Shown: positions 28,702 to 37,944 of the stretch, piece after piece | Layout of the letters: every line of letters starts with the position of its first letter | Position numbering within the stretch: the first letter of the stretch is position 1 | Origin: Flavobacterium omnivorum | GTDB lineage: Bacteria > Bacteroidota > Bacteroidia > Flavobacteriales > Flavobacteriaceae | DNA length: 64,000 nt | Direction: 5' to 3' | Assembly: GCF_900099915.1 (NCBI RefSeq) | Contig: NZ_FNDB01000001.1 | Coordinates: 310,001-374,000 of the forward strand | Notes under the pieces: model-generated | Told to the model about the DNA's origin: nothing | Seen by the model: only the letters and a program-made list of their open reading frames with translations | Databases searched by the model: none | Made by a program: the position numbers and the translations under genes

Positions 28702-29481
28702 CTAGAAATTTTTTTCTATTACAGTATACTTATTTTCTAAAATCTCTTTTAAAACCTCTGAATTGACATTGGTATAAAAAACAGGCTCAGTTTTTTCGGC
28801 CGAAGAAAAACCTATTCTTTCGGCTAATATTTTTTGAGTCTGTTTGGCAACAGCTTGACCTGAATCAATAATATGAATGTGATTGGGGAGTATTTCTTTT
28901 ATTTGTGGTATAAGATAGGGAAAATGACTGCAACCCAACACTAAATAATCCATATTGGCTTCGATCATTGGAGTAAGATACGATTGCAGTAATTGAGTCA
29001 TTTCTGGTGAATTAATTTCGCCATTTTCAATAAGTTGGACTAATCCATGACCCACTTGTTCAATTATTGTAGTATCTTGATATTTAGCTACCGCCGTGTG
29101 AAAAAGTTCACTATTTAAAGTGCCTTGTGTTGCTAGTATACCTATAATTTGTGTTTTAGAATTTGTAACGGCCGGTTTTATAGCAGGCTCAATTCCAATG
29201 AACGGAACATCGTATTTCGATCTTAACTCTTGAATGGCGTTAGTTGTGGCAGTATTGCATGCCACTACAATTAATTTGCAGTTCCTCTCTAGCAGAAATT
29301 CTGTATTTTTCATGCTCAATGCAATTATCTCCTCCTTGGATTTTTGTCCATAAGGAGCATTTTTACTGTCTGCTAGATAAATAGTTTTTTCGTTTGGAAG
29401 CAATTGATGAATTGCTGACCAAATAGAAGTACCGCCAATGCCGGAATCAAAGATCCCTATGGGTTGATTATTGCTGTTCAT
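28702..29481 (-). CDS. murI: Glutamate racemase
   Basis: A 259-residue cofactor-independent racemase that makes D-glutamate for peptidoglycan. The start IGIFDSGIGGTSI and both catalytic cysteines are visible (VVACNTATTNA near residue 76, LVLGCSHFPYL near 186). It is the last gene of the uppS-bamA-skp-skp-murI order but is separated from the Skp-like genes by a terminator. A TAACTTTG box lies only 6 bases before the ATG on the minus strand, which would imply a very short or absent leader. Confidence 0.95.
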   Translation of the reverse strand: MNSNNQPIGIFDSGIGGTSIWSAIHQLLPNEKTIYLADSKNAPYGQKSKEEIIALSMKNTEFLLERNCKLIVVACNTATTNAIQELRSKYDVPFIGIEPAIKPAVTNSKTQIIGILATQGTLNSELFHTAVAKYQDTTIIEQVGHGLVQLIENGEINSPEMTQLLQSYLTPMIEANMDYLVLGCSHFPYLIPQIKEILPNHIHIIDSGQAVAKQTQKILAERIGFSSAEKTEPVFYTNVNSEVLKEILENKYTVIEKNF

Positions 29482-29533
29482 AGTAACAAAGTTACATTGT
29501 ACGATTTAGAATTCCTACGATTTGATTTAAACA

Positions 29534-29570
29534 AAAAACTGCTCAACCTGATAAGAGATTGAGCAGCTTT
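29534..29570 (-). terminator. Terminator after the Skp-like genes
   Basis: On the minus strand CTGCTCAA pairs with TTGAGCAG around a loop of about 12 bases, and a T run follows. It lies between the second Skp-like gene and murI. Confidence 0.8.
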
Positions 29571-29589
29571 TATACGACAAAAAATTCTT

Positions 29590-30090
29590 TTAGAAGCCTA
29601 AGTCTTTTTTTACATCCATAGTCAAATTTGGACCATCTGCAAGTAAAAGAGAAGAACCGTCTAATACATATTGGAATCCTTTTGCTTTACCCACTTTTTG
29701 GATTGAAGCTCTTACTTTTTCCATTAATGGTTTTACGATATCAGATTCTTTTTGTTGCAATTCTTTTTGAGCATTGTCTCTATAGTCAACAATTCTTTTT
29801 TGCATATCCTGCACTTCTTTAGAACGTTCACCATTTATAGCTTCAGTTACCGTTGCAGCTTCTGCTTCGTATTTTTTTAATTTTCCTTGGTATTCTTCAA
29901 CCATTTTTTTGTAATCAGCGTCGTAAGTCGTACTCAATTTATCTAATTGTTTTTGAGCTTCTAACATTGCCGGCATTTTTGTCATAATTTCACTTACATC
30001 AACATGTGCTGTCTTTGCTTGTGCATTCATTGTTTGATTTGCTCCTAACATTAAAATTGCAGCAATTAGTAGAGTTTTGATTTGTTTCAT
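29590..30090 (-). CDS. OmpH/Skp family periplasmic chaperone (short)
   Basis: A 166-residue secreted protein with a signal peptide (TLLIAAILMLGANQTMNAQA). An OmpH/Skp-type core follows: TAHVDVSEIMTKMPAMLEAQKQLDKL, a long coiled-coil (about residues 50-120) and the end FQYVLDGSSLLLADG. Skp-like proteins hold unfolded outer-membrane proteins for the BAM complex. It is the second of two such genes behind bamA; the longer one ends 21 bases upstream. Confidence 0.92.
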   Translation of the reverse strand: MKQIKTLLIAAILMLGANQTMNAQAKTAHVDVSEIMTKMPAMLEAQKQLDKLSTTYDADYKKMVEEYQGKLKKYEAEAATVTEAINGERSKEVQDMQKRIVDYRDNAQKELQQKESDIVKPLMEKVRASIQKVGKAKGFQYVLDGSSLLLADGPNLTMDVKKDLGF

Positions 30091-30111
30091 CGTTTTTAAA
30101 ATATTAAGTAA

Positions 30112-31122
30112 TTAATTATTGTTTGTATTTTCTTTTAATTTTTCTTGTTTTGCTTTTTTCAGCGCTTCTCTATCTTCCAGTATTTTTTGTCTTCTTTCTT
30201 CTAATGCCTTTTTGCGATCTTCAAAGATTTTTTTGCGGTTTTCCAATAATTTGGCCTTTGCATCCGCTTGTTTTTGTGTTGCTTGATCAGCAGCTTCTTT
30301 GGTTGTGTCAACGCCAGTTGGAGTTGCTGTACTTCCTTCTTTAGTTATATTTGCAGAAACCGTGCCATTTTTTTTAGCCTCTCTGTCGTCTTGAATTTGT
30401 TTCCTTTTGTCGTCATATTCTTTTTTCTTTTGTTCTTGAAGTAATTTTCGATCTTCTAGAACTTTTTCTCTTGCAGCTTTTTTCTCCTCTAAGAGTTTTT
30501 GTCTGTCGGCTAGTGCAGGATTGCTGTCTAAAGCATCTTCTTTAAGCTCTCTGGCTTCCGCTTCTTTTTGTTGTTTTTTAGTTAGCTGTTCTCTTTTTTC
30601 AGTGCGGTTTAAGATCCGTAAAACTTGCTCGCTAATATCAAATCTTTTGGCTGCGAATAGCATCGTCAAGTCGGAGGCTTTGTCAAATATAAAGTCGTAC
30701 TTAAGACGCTCTGCGATATCTTGAACGGCGGTAAATACTTGGTCCTGTATTGGTTTTACCAGAATAGATTTTTGTAGTATCAAATCGCCATTGGCACCAA
30801 ATCTTTTTTGTTGGTATTCTAAATTTTCGTTTTCAAGGAAACTAATCTCTGTTTCTCTTTCGTCAATTAATTCTTTTGTGAGTAATGCTTTTTCTGCTTT
30901 TAAAGCCTCTTTTAGTTTATTGATTTCAATTTTTTTAGTATCAATTTCCAGTTTCCATTTTTGAGCTTTCTGTTCTAATTGGATCTTTGCTTCCGTATAA
31001 TCAGGTACATTTTGTAAAATGTATTCCATATCAATGTAGCCCAGTTTATTTCCTCTGGCTTGTCCTTCCATTGTTTGAACAGTAATGAAGGCTAAAAATA
31101 GACATAAAAATTGTTTTGTCAT
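30112..31122 (-). CDS. OmpH/Skp family protein with long charged C-terminal coiled coil
   Basis: A 336-residue secreted protein. After the signal peptide (FLCLFLAFITVQTMEGQA), residues about 25-170 form a Skp/OmpH domain (KLGYIDMEYILQNVPDYTEAKIQLEQ ... YDFIFDKASDLTMLFA). A long Lys/Glu/Arg-rich tail follows (about 175-336) of repeated patterns such as KLLEEKKAAREKVLEDRKLL and KLLENRKKIFEDRKKALEE. The tail nearly doubles the usual Skp length. It lies 36 bases after bamA and most likely assists outer-membrane protein assembly. Confidence 0.9.
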   Translation of the reverse strand: MTKQFLCLFLAFITVQTMEGQARGNKLGYIDMEYILQNVPDYTEAKIQLEQKAQKWKLEIDTKKIEINKLKEALKAEKALLTKELIDERETEISFLENENLEYQQKRFGANGDLILQKSILVKPIQDQVFTAVQDIAERLKYDFIFDKASDLTMLFAAKRFDISEQVLRILNRTEKREQLTKKQQKEAEARELKEDALDSNPALADRQKLLEEKKAAREKVLEDRKLLQEQKKKEYDDKRKQIQDDREAKKNGTVSANITKEGSTATPTGVDTTKEAADQATQKQADAKAKLLENRKKIFEDRKKALEERRQKILEDREALKKAKQEKLKENTNNN

Positions 31123-31158
31123 AACGGTTTTCTATTAGAAATTGTCAACCAATTTTTT

Positions 31159-33813
31159 TTAGAATTGTTGTCCAATGATAAAGTGAGTTTCCCATCCATT
31201 CGCTTTCGCTTGTCCTGGTAACGCATCAAAACCATGTCCAAAATCGATTCCCAATAAACCAAATGCTGGCATAAATACACGCAACCCAACTCCAGCGGAA
31301 CGATTTAGGGCAAAAGGATTATAGGTTTTAAAATCTGCAAAAGCAGACCCTGCTTCCATAAATGCTAATGCATAAATTGATGCGGATGATTTTAAGGTAA
31401 TAGGATAACGCAATTCCATTGAAAATTTGTTAAAAACAGTACCTCCAATTTGTTCTCCAGCAGCATTTGTAGGAGTCAAAGAGTTATTAGGATATCCTCT
31501 TAATTGGATATTCTCTCTACCATCCATTTGAAAATTAGCTAATCCATCACCACCAAGAAAGAATCTTTCAAATGGAACAGCACCTCTATTTTGATCGTAT
31601 GCGCCAAGGAAACCAAACTCGGTCAATGTTCTAAGGACTAATTTACCATAAATTTTGGTGTACCAGTCTGCCTTGAATTTTATTTTATAGTATTCTAGCC
31701 AATTAAATCGTTTTTGATCGACTTTGCTGACGTCTGCAGCTGCTAGTCTAAAGTCCGTTACCTTATTTCCATTAATGTCAATATAATCACCTATGCTAAC
31801 GATGTTTCCATTTGCATCAGGTACATTTTGTCGATCGACAGTGTTTTTCAATTTATATTCTTCCTGATCTCCTAGTGTTGCGTAATCCACTCCATTAAAC
31901 AAGGAATAAGGAGGAGTTAATTTTGCTGAAAGACTAAATTCTGAGCCATAGGTTGGAAATATTGGATTCACACCTTTACTGCTTCTTGTAAGTCCTACGG
32001 TATAGGCAAGGTTTCTAGAAGTTCCATTCCCAAAAGTAAATAACCCTGTGTTGTAATTGTTTAATGCATAATATTGGTAGCTCACGGACTGAGACAATAC
32101 GAAATAATCATCCGGTACAGTAAGTCTTTTAGCCAAACCTACCGATAAGGTTAGGATGTCAAAACTTTTCGTTTTATCTGCTCTTTGGGTTACAAAATTA
32201 TTTAAAAATTGTTTACTATAAGATAGTGATGTGCTAAAGGATACTGGTTTTTTACCTCCAAACCATGGTTCTGAAAACGATACACTGTAGGTTTGAAAAA
32301 ACGTACTAGCTTGTAAACGCAAGGATACTTTTTGACCGTCTCCCATAGGAAGTGGTTTGTAGGCATCTTTGTTGAGTAAATTTCTAGCTGAAAAGTTGTT
32401 AAAAGACAGTCCAAGTGTACCAATAAAACCGCCTCCGCCATAACCTCCTTGAAGTTCAATTTGGCTGGAACCTTTCTCAACAAGATTGTATTCAATGTCT
32501 ACAGTTCCTGCTCCAGAATCTACATTTTTGAATTTAGGATCAATCGCTTCTGGATCAAAAAATCCTAATTGTCCTATTTCTCTAATGGTCCTTACTAGCT
32601 CATCTTTACTGTATTTTTCTCCTGGTTTTGTTCTCAACTCTCGGTAAATTACTCGGTCATTAGTCTTGTCATTTCCTACTACTGTGATTTTATTAAAGTA
32701 AGCAATTGGACCTTCAGTGATTCGGATTTCAAAATCAATAGTGTCGTTGGCTGTTTTTACTTCAACAGCATTTACATTTGAAAATAAATAACCACTGTTT
32801 TGGTATAAATTAGTAATATCCTCTGCGTCTGGTTTAGACTTATCTGCAATTCTTTTTTCCAAAAGCACGCCATTGTAGATGTCTCCTTTATTTACGCCTA
32901 ATATTCGACTTAATCCTTGATCAGTATAAACGGTATTTCCTAAAAATTTAATTTCTCCAAAATAATATTTGTTCCCTTCTTCTAGATTTATTGTAATGTT
33001 TAGTGCATTTTTATTTTTGTCAAAAGAAACAGAATCTGAAATTATTCTAGCATCTCTATATCCTCTTTCTTTATAGGAAGCAATTACTTTTTCTAAATCG
33101 GTTTTGTATTTATCTTTTATAAATTTAGATGCTTTTAAGAGTCGGAACGGGTTTTTTTGTTTTGTATCCTTCATTGCTTTGCGCAATTTTTTATCAGATA
33201 TTTTTGTGTTTCCAACAAAGTCAATACTCTGGATTTTTACTTTTTGACCTTTGTCAATAGTTACAAGCATGTTGACTTGGTTTGCTGTGGCAGTATCTTT
33301 TACAGTATTAATGTTTACTTTTGTGTTGTAGTAACCGTCTTTCTTATACTTATTTTCGATGTAGTTTTTAGTGGTAGTGACTAAGTTTTCATTGACTACT
33401 TTTCCTTTGGTCAATGAATTATCTTTGATTAAACCTTCCGTTTTAGTTTTCTTAACGCCAACAAATTTCACCTGATTTAATTTGGGTAATTCGATAATAT
33501 TTAGATCAAGGAAAATACTGTCATTTTGGATTTTATTTACATAAAAAGAGATTTCGTCAAAGAGACCTAATTTTCCTAATTTTTTAATAGCAGCACTAAT
33601 TTCTTCACCTGGAATTGTGATTTCCTGTCCTTTTTGTAAGCCAGAAAAAGTCACCACAGTTTGGGAGTTAAAACTGATATCGCCAACTATGGCTACATCT
33701 GCTAGAATATATTTTTTACCCTGATCAAAAGGAACTCTTTCTTGTGCTTTAACTTGTGTAAAACCTCCAAAAATCAAAACGGTAAGGGCTATTTTTATGC
33801 TTTTATTTAACAC
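31159..33813 (-). CDS. bamA: Outer-membrane protein assembly factor BamA
   Basis: About 884 residues. POTRA domains occupy the first half (for example VKFVGVKKTKTEGLIKDNSL, IQSIDFVGNTKISDKKLRKA, IKFLGNTVYTDQGLSRIL, ITVVGNDKTNDRVIYREL). The Omp85 barrel follows from about residue 480, with the RGY loop motif (IQLRGYPNNSL) and an aromatic end (THFIIGQQF). The open frame extends to 33951, overlapping uppS. I prefer the GTG at 33813 because it starts a normal signal peptide (LNKSIKIALTVLIFGGFTQVKAQ) 8 bases after the uppS stop; another GTG at 33837 is possible. Confidence 0.93.
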   Translation of the reverse strand: MLNKSIKIALTVLIFGGFTQVKAQERVPFDQGKKYILADVAIVGDISFNSQTVVTFSGLQKGQEITIPGEEISAAIKKLGKLGLFDEISFYVNKIQNDSIFLDLNIIELPKLNQVKFVGVKKTKTEGLIKDNSLTKGKVVNENLVTTTKNYIENKYKKDGYYNTKVNINTVKDTATANQVNMLVTIDKGQKVKIQSIDFVGNTKISDKKLRKAMKDTKQKNPFRLLKASKFIKDKYKTDLEKVIASYKERGYRDARIISDSVSFDKNKNALNITINLEEGNKYYFGEIKFLGNTVYTDQGLSRILGVNKGDIYNGVLLEKRIADKSKPDAEDITNLYQNSGYLFSNVNAVEVKTANDTIDFEIRITEGPIAYFNKITVVGNDKTNDRVIYRELRTKPGEKYSKDELVRTIREIGQLGFFDPEAIDPKFKNVDSGAGTVDIEYNLVEKGSSQIELQGGYGGGGFIGTLGLSFNNFSARNLLNKDAYKPLPMGDGQKVSLRLQASTFFQTYSVSFSEPWFGGKKPVSFSTSLSYSKQFLNNFVTQRADKTKSFDILTLSVGLAKRLTVPDDYFVLSQSVSYQYYALNNYNTGLFTFGNGTSRNLAYTVGLTRSSKGVNPIFPTYGSEFSLSAKLTPPYSLFNGVDYATLGDQEEYKLKNTVDRQNVPDANGNIVSIGDYIDINGNKVTDFRLAAADVSKVDQKRFNWLEYYKIKFKADWYTKIYGKLVLRTLTEFGFLGAYDQNRGAVPFERFFLGGDGLANFQMDGRENIQLRGYPNNSLTPTNAAGEQIGGTVFNKFSMELRYPITLKSSASIYALAFMEAGSAFADFKTYNPFALNRSAGVGLRVFMPAFGLLGIDFGHGFDALPGQAKANGWETHFIIGQQF

Positions 33814-33820
33814 TAAAAAA

Positions 33821-34561
33821 TTATTTAATTTGTTCACTTGTTTTTCCAAATCTACGTTCTCTTTTTTGATAACTAACGATAGCCTCATATAAATCTTGTT
33901 CTTTAAAGTCTGGCCACAATATGTCAGTAAAATACAATTCTGCATAGGCAATCTGCCATAACAAAAAGTTACTTATCCTATGTTCTCCACTTGTTCGTAT
34001 TAATAAATCTACGTCCGGTAAATTTTGCGTGTAAAGATGCTCATTAATAATGGAATCGTCAATAGCGTCTATTGAAATTATATTATTTTTAACTTTACTA
34101 CATATATTTCTTACCGCTGCGACTAATTCTTCCCTAGAACCGTAGCTTAACGCCAAGGTTAGCGTCATTTGTGTGTTGTCTTTTGTTTTGTCAATTACAT
34201 CAAGAAGTTCTTTTTGAGCTGATTTTGGTAATTTGTCAATATTTCCAATAGCATTTAGTTTGATGTTGTTTTTTTGCAATGTGGTGAGTTCTTTTTTCAA
34301 GGAATTGATCAGCACTTTCATCAAGGTGTCAACTTCTAGTTTCGGTCTGTTCCAGTTTTCGGTCGAGAAGGCATATAAAGTAAGGAATTCGATGCCTAGC
34401 TTGGCACTGGCTTCTATGATTACTTTTACGGATTTTGTTCCGCTTTCATGACCCAAAGCTCTCAAAAGTCCTTGCTGTTTTGCCCAACGCCCATTTCCAT
34501 CCATGATGATGGCTAGATGTTTTGGCAGTTTTGCCACGTCAATATTCTGTAGTAAATTCAT
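33821..34561 (-). CDS. uppS: Isoprenyl transferase (undecaprenyl diphosphate synthase)
   Basis: A 246-residue cis-prenyltransferase making the lipid carrier for peptidoglycan and surface polysaccharide. The catalytic Asp lies in LAIIMDGNGRWAKQQG, followed by GHESGTKSV, TLYAFSTENWNRP and the end motif RTSGEHRISNFLLWQIAYAELYF. The ATG at 34561 is chosen over 34597 because it avoids overlap with the upstream DUF6089 gene, gives the usual family length and lies 5 bases after that gene's stop. Confidence 0.94.
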   Translation of the reverse strand: MNLLQNIDVAKLPKHLAIIMDGNGRWAKQQGLLRALGHESGTKSVKVIIEASAKLGIEFLTLYAFSTENWNRPKLEVDTLMKVLINSLKKELTTLQKNNIKLNAIGNIDKLPKSAQKELLDVIDKTKDNTQMTLTLALSYGSREELVAAVRNICSKVKNNIISIDAIDDSIINEHLYTQNLPDVDLLIRTSGEHRISNFLLWQIAYAELYFTDILWPDFKEQDLYEAIVSYQKRERRFGKTSEQIK

Positions 34562-34565
34562 CTCT

Positions 34566-35240
34566 TTATTCTGCACAATAACAGGGTTTTTGGCCAAAAG
34601 TGTACGTTAACGTAACTCCTGTGAACACGTACCAATCATTGTTATTTATATTTCCAAAATTTTGATTGTAACTTCCATCTATATTGTCAGTCAATGTATA
34701 TCTTGCTCCGGTTTCTAATGCTAATATGAAACGGGGCGAGATGTTTGACTTGATTCCTACAATCATTGGTATAGCTACTGATTTCCTTCTTTCTGTTCTG
34801 CTTTTAACCGAATTTCCCGTTTGAGTATTAGTTAAGGTATATTTTGTTAGAAAATAACTTAAGCCAGAGAACACATAGGGAGTGATTTTAGCACTTGATT
34901 CATGAAGGTTGAAATCAAAAAAATTGAATTCAAGACCTGCAGATACTTCTTTTAAATTGTTTTCAAACCGATAGCCTCTTTGATTTCTGCCGGCTTCTTG
35001 TGAATCTAAATCACTTGAAGTGATTTCAGATTGTGTATAAGAAAATCGGTAAGCATGTCTTGGACTTTTATTCCATTTAAAAAGAACTCCAAGAGCAAGT
35101 TCATTAGGCGCGATGTAAGTTGTAGGACCCACATCTCCAATATAATTACTTCCACCTAGAAAAATACCAATCTCATGTAACTGAGCTTGAACGCCCATCA
35201 TTGAGAATAAGCAAATAAATAAATAAAAAATCTTGTTCAT
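34566..35240 (-). CDS. DUF6089 family outer-membrane protein
   Basis: A 224-residue protein with a signal peptide (MNKIFYLFICLFSMMGVQAQ). The start IGIFLGGSNYIGDVGPTTYI is typical of DUF6089 proteins encoded before uppS-bamA in Bacteroidota. The rest alternates as in an eight-stranded beta-barrel. I place the start at 35240 because the longer frame's ATG (35261) falls inside a promoter -7 box. Function is unknown; the location suggests envelope biogenesis. Confidence 0.85.
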   Translation of the reverse strand: MNKIFYLFICLFSMMGVQAQLHEIGIFLGGSNYIGDVGPTTYIAPNELALGVLFKWNKSPRHAYRFSYTQSEITSSDLDSQEAGRNQRGYRFENNLKEVSAGLEFNFFDFNLHESSAKITPYVFSGLSYFLTKYTLTNTQTGNSVKSRTERRKSVAIPMIVGIKSNISPRFILALETGARYTLTDNIDGSYNQNFGNINNNDWYVFTGVTLTYTFGQKPCYCAE

Positions 35241-35258
35241 TAAATCAAAAATTGCGTG

Positions 35259-35287
35259 CAAATATAATAATTATCATTACGTTTCAA
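35259..35287 (-). promoter_or_regulatory. Promoter for the DUF6089-uppS-bamA operon
   Basis: On the minus strand TTG (35287-35285), an 18-base spacer and TATATTTG (35266-35259) fit the Bacteroidota consensus. It lies 18 bases before the chosen DUF6089 start and after a clear gap behind nadK. Confidence 0.6.
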
Positions 35288-35408
35288 TACCCATTCTGCT
35301 AAATGTAGTTTTTTTTACTAATTAGTGCAGTAACAACCGCTAATTATGCATTTGTTTCATTTAAACGGAAAAATTTGATAAAATCGTATGGCTCTTGAAA
35401 AAATAGAT

Positions 35409-36293
35409 TTAATTCCGCTTGTCCTCTCCCCACAGTAATTTATTGCGCAACGTTTTTAAAAAAGTTTCTTCCGGAATTTCCACCATGTTTATTTGAAAAG
35501 GAGTTTTCTTTAAGGTTAGTATGGATTCATTTTTTACAGAGGTGACTCTGGAATCTAAGGAAACTAAATAGTTTTCTTCCCTTCCTGTAACTTTCAATCT
35601 AATTTCAGTTTCATCAGGCACTACCAATGGTCTAGCTGTTAAATTATGTGGTGCTATGGGTGTAATAACTAAGCTTTTGACATCAGGAGTCAAAATGGGG
35701 CCGCCACAACTCAAAGAATACCCGGTAGAACCCGTGGGAGTCGATATGATTAGACCATCTGCCCAATACGAGTTCAAATATTCATCATTCAGATACGTGT
35801 CAATCGTAATCATCGAGGTGGTGTCTTTTCTACTAACTGTAATTTCGTTCATCGCAAAATTGATTTCTTCAATAGATTCATTTGGTGGCGAACAACTTAA
35901 ACTCAACAAGGCTCTTTTAGAAATAGTATATTTTTTATCTATTACAAATTGCATAAATTCAGCAATGTTCTCCTTTTGAACAGTTGCCAAAAATCCTAAT
36001 CGTCCAGCATTTATTCCTAGAATTGGAACGCCTGAATCCCGCACTAATGTAGCGGCTCTCAAAATAGTTCCATCTCCTCCTATGCTAATAAGCATATCAA
36101 AACTGGAGTCGATTTCTGTATGAGAACTGAACGTTTTATATTTTTTTTCGACAATCTTCCGTTCATTAAGCATCAACAAAAAATGAGACTCGATAATCAT
36201 CTCTACCTTATTTTTATTGAAAAAGACAAAGATGTCGTTTATAATGGGTTCGGTACTATTTTGATAATATTGGCCGTAGATAGCTACTTTCAT
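35409..36293 (-). CDS. nadK: NAD kinase
   Basis: A 294-residue kinase that makes NADP from NAD. The GGDGT motif (LISIGGDGTILRAATL near residue 73), NAGRLGFLA and the NE/D motif (AMNEITVSRKDTTSMI) are clear, as is the glycine-rich TPTGSTGYSLSCGGPIL. It is cytoplasmic. The gene lies between the CBS-domain protein and DUF6089, as in many flavobacteria. Confidence 0.95.
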   Translation of the reverse strand: MKVAIYGQYYQNSTEPIINDIFVFFNKNKVEMIIESHFLLMLNERKIVEKKYKTFSSHTEIDSSFDMLISIGGDGTILRAATLVRDSGVPILGINAGRLGFLATVQKENIAEFMQFVIDKKYTISKRALLSLSCSPPNESIEEINFAMNEITVSRKDTTSMITIDTYLNDEYLNSYWADGLIISTPTGSTGYSLSCGGPILTPDVKSLVITPIAPHNLTARPLVVPDETEIRLKVTGREENYLVSLDSRVTSVKNESILTLKKTPFQINMVEIPEETFLKTLRNKLLWGEDKRN

Positions 36294-36371
36294 CTTTTTA
36301 TTGAATCGTTTAATGGTGATTTGTTTATTTTGGCATGTAACGGACTAAACCAATAATCAGTCAAATGAGAA

Positions 36372-37031
36372 CTATATATTAAGGTATTTATCTAAATAAT
36401 CAGAACGTTCCTTTAAATTACTGATGTAGCTGTCTTCCTGATGCTCTGAGATGATTTCATAATCGTATCTTCTAAAAGTTTGGATTATTTCGTTCATGGC
36501 GCCCAACGTTATTTTTAGGGTCACTTCCACGCTTTCCACATCTGCTTCAGAAATGAATAAGCCCAAAAGCTTACCATTATTACTCTCTACAATTTGGGTA
36601 ATTTGACTCATCGAATAATCTAAAATTGGTTTTTTGACCACAATAATGGCACCCGGTTCCTTTAAGAACGGGGTTTCGTGAAAAAATTTCAGAATATCTT
36701 CTATTTCGTAGTACCCTACATAGACATTGTTTTCATCTAAAACTGGAATTAAATTGGTATGATTTTTTGCAAATACTTCCAAAACATCAAGCCAGATAGT
36801 ATTGGTTCTAGCAAAAAAACCTTCAAGTGTAAACCGATAATCAGTCACTTTCTTCTCAGGGTCAAAAGTTTCTATGTCATCTCCTGCAATACTTCCGATA
36901 TAAATTCCTTCCTCAATTATTGGAAAATGCGAAAAGTGACTGCCGTCAAAAAAAGCCTGAACAGTTGAAATACTATCCTGACTGTCAATCGCTCTAAAAT
37001 CGTTAGTTATATATTCTGTAATTTCTGTCAT
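36372..37031 (-). CDS. CBS-domain protein (AcuB-like)
   Basis: A 219-residue soluble protein with two CBS repeats in the first 130 residues (TVQAFFDGSHFSHFPIIEEG and LDVLEVFAKNHTNLIPVLDENNVYVGYY). A C-terminal ACT-like part follows (GAIIVVKKPILDYSMSQITQIVESNNGKLLGLFI). This resembles AcuB-type proteins that bind adenine nucleotides. It is encoded 78 bases upstream of nadK in the same direction and divergent from pdxJ. The ligand is not known. Confidence 0.85.
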   Translation of the reverse strand: MTEITEYITNDFRAIDSQDSISTVQAFFDGSHFSHFPIIEEGIYIGSIAGDDIETFDPEKKVTDYRFTLEGFFARTNTIWLDVLEVFAKNHTNLIPVLDENNVYVGYYEIEDILKFFHETPFLKEPGAIIVVKKPILDYSMSQITQIVESNNGKLLGLFISEADVESVEVTLKITLGAMNEIIQTFRRYDYEIISEHQEDSYISNLKERSDYLDKYLNI

Positions 37032-37097
37032 AAATCAATTGGCAATATTCGATGCAAAATAATCAAAAATAAGCAAAAACTCCTAGATTTAACTTTG

Positions 37098-37105
37098 TAT
37101 TTTTG
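37098..37105 (+). promoter_or_regulatory. Putative -7 box (TATTTTTG) before pdxJ
   Basis: TATTTTTG matches TAnnTTTG, 40 bases before the pdxJ ATG, in the divergent gap with the CBS gene. No clear -33 TTG. Confidence 0.4.
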
Positions 37106-37145
37106 CTTCAAGTAAATAGTAGTATCAAAATAAAAAGGAATTTTA

Positions 37146-37859
37146 ATGACAAAGTTAAGTGTAAATATCAATAAAATAGCCACTTTGCGCAATGCTCGTG
37201 GAGGAAATGTGCCCGATTTATTAAAAGTTGCAGCCGATATTCAAAAGTTTGGAGCACAAGGAATCACGATTCATCCGCGTCCGGATGAACGTCACATCCG
37301 ATATCAAGATGCTCGAGATCTCAAATCAATCGTGTATACGGAATACAATATAGAAGGGAATCCCGAGAAAACTTTCCTGGATCTTGTTTTAGAAATAAAA
37401 CCTACTCAAGTGACTTTGGTGCCAGATGCAATAGATGCAATAACCTCAAATGCGGGTTGGGACACTATTAAGCATGGCTCCTATTTAACTGAAATCGTTC
37501 AGGAATTTCAGCGTAACGGAATTAGGACTTCTATTTTTGTAGATCCAGTTTTGGAAATGATCGAAGGAGCAAAAAAAATTGGAACTGAAAGAATCGAATT
37601 GTACACGGAAGCATTTGCACGTCAATACGGTTTGGGGAATCAAAACGCAATTTTACCGTACACAGAATCTGCTATTTTGGCCAATGAACTTGGACTGGGC
37701 ATTAACGCAGGCCACGATCTTAGTTTAGATAACATCCAGTTTTTTAAACAAAATATTCCTGGATTACTCGAAGTATCCATAGGTCATGCGTTAATTGCTG
37801 AAGCCATTTATCTGGGGCTGGACAATGTGGTTAATATGTATTTGCAAAAATTGAAATAG
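37146..37859 (+). CDS. pdxJ: Pyridoxine 5'-phosphate synthase
   Basis: A 237-residue TIM-barrel enzyme that joins 1-deoxyxylulose-5-phosphate and 3-amino-2-oxopropyl phosphate to form pyridoxine 5'-phosphate. Typical stretches are LSVNINKIATLRNARGG, GITIHPRPDERHIRYQDARDL, VTLVPDAIDAITSNAGWD and NAGHDLSLDNI. It is cytoplasmic. An alpha/beta hydrolase gene follows after 85 bases. Confidence 0.95.
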   Translation: MTKLSVNINKIATLRNARGGNVPDLLKVAADIQKFGAQGITIHPRPDERHIRYQDARDLKSIVYTEYNIEGNPEKTFLDLVLEIKPTQVTLVPDAIDAITSNAGWDTIKHGSYLTEIVQEFQRNGIRTSIFVDPVLEMIEGAKKIGTERIELYTEAFARQYGLGNQNAILPYTESAILANELGLGINAGHDLSLDNIQFFKQNIPGLLEVSIGHALIAEAIYLGLDNVVNMYLQKLK

Positions 37860-37944
37860 TTCATAAAAAAAAACGATTTATGAATCTGGATAGACCAAAT
37901 TGGAATCAACTATCTAAAATCATTAATCCACAATCAAAAATCAC

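Noticed and set aside
29487-29494. Leaderless transcription of murI from TAACTTTG just before the ATG
   Set aside because: Only the -7 box fits and no -33 TTG is seen at the right distance; the match may be chance in AT-rich DNA.
33837-33951. Longer BamA start extending into uppS
   Set aside because: It would add an unusual hydrophilic leader before the signal peptide and overlap uppS by up to 131 bases.
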